Part shown: piece after piece, positions 60,984 through 64,000 of the stretch
How the letters are laid out: every line of letters starts with the position of its first letter
How positions within the stretch are numbered: the stretch's first letter is position 1
DNA from: Eublepharis macularius
Lineage: Eukaryota; Chordata; Lepidosauria; Squamata; Eublepharidae
Direction: 5' to 3'
Length of the DNA stretch: 64,000 nt
NCBI RefSeq assembly: GCF_028583425.1
Contig: NC_072794.1
Span: 31,245,232 to 31,309,231, forward strand
Translations under genes and position numbers: made by a program
Notes under the pieces: model-generated
Seen by the model: the letters and a program-made list of their open reading frames with translations, nothing else
Databases searched by the model: none
Told to the model about the DNA's origin: nothing

Positions 60984-61665
60984 AGGACTGCCAGTTCTAG
61001 GTTGAGAAATCCCTGGAGATGTGGGAATGGAACTTGGGGAGGTCAGGGACTCATGGAGGTCAGGGGACTCATGGAACTTGGGAAGGTCAGGGACTCGTGG
61101 AGGTCAGGGGACTCATAGAACTTGGGGAGGTCAGGGACTCATGGAGGTCAAGGGACTCATGGAACTTGGGGAGGTCAGGGACTCATGGAGGTCAGGGGAC
61201 TCATGGAACTTGGGAAGGTCAGGGACTCGTGGAGGTCAGGGGACTCATGGAACTTGGGGAGGTCAGGGACTCATGGAGGTCAGGGGACACATGGAACTTG
61301 GGGAGGTCAGGGACTCATGGAGGTCAGGGGACTCATGGAACTTGGGGAGGTCAGGCACTCATGTAAGAAGCAATACTATTTTAGTTCAGAAATATTATTA
61401 ATTAACCATATCATGCTAATGGGCATGGAGCCCAGGCCAACCAACCATAGACTCTTTGGCCCCTGTTAAGTGTACCTATTACTCATTACTTACTTGAGTA
61501 CTACCCGTAGTCCTAGGTAGGAACTTGGGGAGGTCAGGGACCTCAATGGGATATAATGCCTCCAAAGCAGCCATGTTCTAAGGGGAATCTGATCTTTGTA
61601 ATCTAGAGAGCAACTGTAATTCCAAAAGATCTCAGACCCCACCTGGAGGATGGCAACCCTAGATG
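60984..61665 (-). mobile_element. Repeat S1 carrying an internal minisatellite and an insertion
   Basis: The left part (GACTGCCAGTTCTAGGTTGA) and the right part (CAAAGCAGCCATGTTCTAAG, CACCTGGAGGATGGCAACCC) are one S1 copy. A GGGGAGGTCAGGGAC segment within it has been multiplied at 61030-61365. About 140 bp of other DNA (61366-61510) follows before S1 resumes. Confidence 0.75.
61030..61365 (+). repeat. 44-bp minisatellite, about 7.7 units
   Basis: The unit is GGAACTTGGGGAGGTCAGGG followed by ACTCATGGAGGTCAGGGGAC and TCAT. Units differ by one or two bases. Because 44 is not a multiple of three and no frame of the unit has a stop, all three plus-strand frames are open across it. Confidence 0.95.
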
Positions 61666-61985
61666 CTATATCAATATGGCAATATGAAATTGGCAATATA
61701 ACCCCCTCCCCAACCCTAGTGGTGGGAAAGAAATGGCCACTGCAAGGACAGGGTCAGGGACAATGGCTGCCATGTGGGTTTGAAACGTTCCCATCTACAT
61801 GGCAGCCACCTTTCTGACATCTTTCTCAAGCCTTTGCAGCAAAGTAGGTTTGAGAAAGATCAGAGAAAGTCTGGGGAAACCGTGGAGGAGCATGAATGCA
61901 CTACAATGCTGCATGGAAACAAAAAAACCTGCTTCCCAACAGCAATGAACCCAGGGAAGAAACCCACATGGAAAGGGCCAAAAAT

Positions 61986-62195
61986 TAGGATTGCCTACCT
62001 CCAGATGGGGCCTGGAGTTATCCTAGAATTACAACTGATCTCCAGACTACAGAGGACAGTTCCCTGGAAGGAAGCAGCAGTAGTAGAGTCCAAAGCTGCT
62101 ACTTCTTCCAGGGGAACTGATCTCTATAGCATCGTATCTCGATTGAATGTCTCAGGCACTATAGAAATTTCCCAAGCCAGAATTGGCAATCCTAC
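61986..62195 (+). mobile_element. Interspersed repeat S1, diverged
   Basis: TTGCCTACCTCCAGATGGGG at the start, ATTACAACTGATCTCCAGAC inside and AATTTCCCAAGCCAG near the end. Confidence 0.7.
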
Positions 62196-62278
62196 CAAAA
62201 ACTCATGTAAGAAACAATACTATTACCTACGGGTAGTACCCACTTGGGCTACTCATATTAGGGAAAGTGTAAAAGACT

Positions 62279-62712
62279 TAGAGACTCTCTCCACGAGATG
62301 CCTCAGCGCATGTTAGTCAAGTGTAGATGCAACGTTAGCAGGGAAGTGTAGTTTAAAAAGACAGAGCCGGCAGAGATTGCTCTTCAGAGGGTTTGTTAAT
62401 TTCATTTTCACATGCCCCAAGGCTCTGTCAATTTCACCTCTCCAATCTAAAACTGTGTGGGATCACAACCAGAAGGCAGCAAGGAATGGAAAGGGGCTGA
62501 AGCTGCCTTCCAGAGCCAGGCTTGGACCTGGAGAGGTTATAATAGGTTGAAGTTTCTCTTCCGGCATTTCACAGCCCCTTCATACAGCTCCAGTGTTTAG
62601 CAAAGCCTTTGCCCTGCTGCTGGTTCTGTCTTTTTTAAACTACCCTTCCCAGCTACCATTGCATCTCCTGACACGTGCTCTTTATGTGTCAGATGTCTCG
62701 TGTAGAGAGACT
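62279..62712. mobile_element. Foldback MITE, about 430 bp
   Basis: The left arm GAGACTCTCTCCACGAGATG pairs with the right end CATCTCGTGTAGAGAGACTC-like sequence. The arms continue through GTAGTTTAAAAAGACAGA against TCTGTCTTTTTTAAACTAC. There is no coding capacity, and the target duplication is unclear. Confidence 0.75.
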
Positions 62713-63558
62713 CAGAAACACATCCTCATCTAGCATCACAGTCCTGATTCAAATTGCCCCCTGTGGTTAGTATTTGTTGACATTTAAAGTGATAGGAGAT
62801 AGTCACTGATTTCTGGTATCTCAACCAGTTTTCCTCCCTGATTCAGGTCTTCCATTGGATTTCACAGTAGGAACTTTGGAGCCCCCTGACAGTGAGTTAC
62901 TGGGTGCCTAGCAAGCTTTGAATCCAGGCTAAACTGGTTGTCTGTTTGGTTTCCTTGTCAGTCAGTCAGCCTGTGATAACTGGCAATTCGGGTGCATTGT
63001 CAAACAATCTGATTCATCGCAGACTCAGAGCTTAGTGCCAAACTGATTGCCCACATCCCACCATGCTGTAACATTTTGCAACCACAACTTAACGGTTGGG
63101 TACAATTTTCCATGGCTGGATGGATACACATACAAATATTTCTTACGAGCAGATAGTCCATTCATTTACCTTGGTTCTGTTCTGGCCTTCTTCCTAAAGG
63201 GATCAAAGCAGATTACAAACTAGAACCAACAATCATAAATACAAGAACAAAAAGCAAATACAAACTACTTAAAATCACATCACATACTTACTAAGAACTA
63301 GCTGGCTTCAGTGCAGGCCCTGATATTTTATAAAAATGCTTGCCTGAACAACTCAGGTTTGTAAAGTAGTAAGCAGTCAATGAAGTTCCTGCAACAGTGG
63401 TGTAATATGTGTGTTATACTTTATGCCTGTCCTGATAAGTGCACTGCTGCGTTTTGATCTTACTGAAATTTCTGGGCTGTCTTCAAATCCCATCTAGACA
63501 CTGTTACGATAGCCTAGCCTACACATCAGTATAAAGAAGGAAGAAGGCATTTTTCATA
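62713..63558. other. Unassigned DNA with a reversed LINE tail
   Basis: About 63165-63300 resembles a reversed LINE 3' tail (GATCAAAGCAGATTACAAAC). No exon was recognised. Confidence 0.4.
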
Positions 63559-63566
63559 GCAACCTC

Positions 63567-63813
63567 CAGGGCTTTTTTTCAGGGGGAACGCGGTGGAACG
63601 GAGTTCCAGAACCTCTTGAAAATGGTCACATGGCTGGTGGCCCCGCCCCCTGATCTCCAAACAGAGGGGGGTTTAGATGGCCCTCGGCACAGACAGCAAT
63701 CTCAACTCCCCTCTGTCTGGAGATCAGGGGGCGGGGCCTCCAGCCATGTGACGATTTTCTCTGAGGGCAACCCACTGAGTTCTACCACCTCTTTTCCCAG
63801 AAAAAAAGCCCTG
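63567..63813. mobile_element. hAT-type MITE H1, complete 247-bp copy
   Basis: The ends CAGGGCTTTTTTTC and GAAAAAAAGCCCTG-like are inverted. GCAACCTC flanks both sides without change (63559-63566 and 63814-63821), an 8-bp hAT duplication. The interior is palindromic around CAATCTCAACTCC. Confidence 0.9.
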
Positions 63814-64000
63814 GCAACCTCTACTCTGTTTTTCCAGGAACAGGGTCGGGTTGAACATGACTCCCAAACTTTACACAGAATTAAACAGGGCTAACTGAAC
63901 CCAATCCATAGCGGGGAGAAAAAGACCCTCCAAGATCAGCATTCCTGACCAGCATCATCTCCACTCCGTAGGGTTTCCAGGTCCCCTTACCCCCGGTGGG

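Noticed and set aside
61019-61469. Three overlapping plus-strand open frames of 115-126 codons
   Set aside because: They come from a 44-bp minisatellite with no stop in any plus-strand frame, not from a gene.

Overview
This window reads as nuclear DNA of a squamate reptile. The evidence is one conserved vertebrate gene (RGS8) together with squamate-style interspersed repeats: tRNA-derived SINEs, a 5S rRNA-derived SINE, L1, CR1 and L2-like LINE remains, and many palindromic DNA-transposon MITEs. Coding sequence is sparse and split by introns. The species cannot be named from this window.

Layout. 1-3895: the 3' end of a minus-strand L1 with a SINE inside it, two abutting foldback repeats, and unassigned DNA. 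3896-12849: a GC- and CpG-rich PIF/Harbinger DNA transposon of 8,954 bp with matching 16-bp terminal inverted repeats and a 3-bp TTG target duplication. It carries three spliced genes: a plus-strand SANT/trihelix protein (A), a different minus-strand SANT/trihelix protein (B) that converges on A, and a minus-strand DDE transposase (C). 13016-13215: a terminal coding exon and polyA signal of an unidentified plus-strand host gene. 13.2-25.8 kb: repeats, microsatellites, a possible LTR fossil and unassigned DNA. 25842-54441: the complete coding region of RGS8 on the minus strand in five exons, with introns full of hAT-type MITEs, an L2-like LINE, a CR1, SINEs and foldback elements. 54.5-64 kb: DNA upstream of RGS8 (one candidate 5' noncoding exon near 58.4-58.6 kb), SINEs, a 44-bp minisatellite grown inside a SINE, and further MITEs.

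How the parts relate. RGS8 encodes a small R4-family GTPase-activating protein for heterotrimeric G proteins. The predicted 175-residue protein matches mammalian RGS8 along its length, except that the usual first ATG reads CTG, so translation would begin five residues later. In the Harbinger element the transposase would act on the TIRs with help from a SANT partner, as known for this superfamily. Two SANT partners with parallel architecture (N-terminal trihelix, linker, C-terminal coiled coil) are the most unusual thing here. A 128-bp MITE at 38098-38225 carries nearly the same TIR and a 3-bp duplication, so it is a likely passenger of this family.

Calls rest on reading the sequence and on recalled family features; no database search or alignment program was run.
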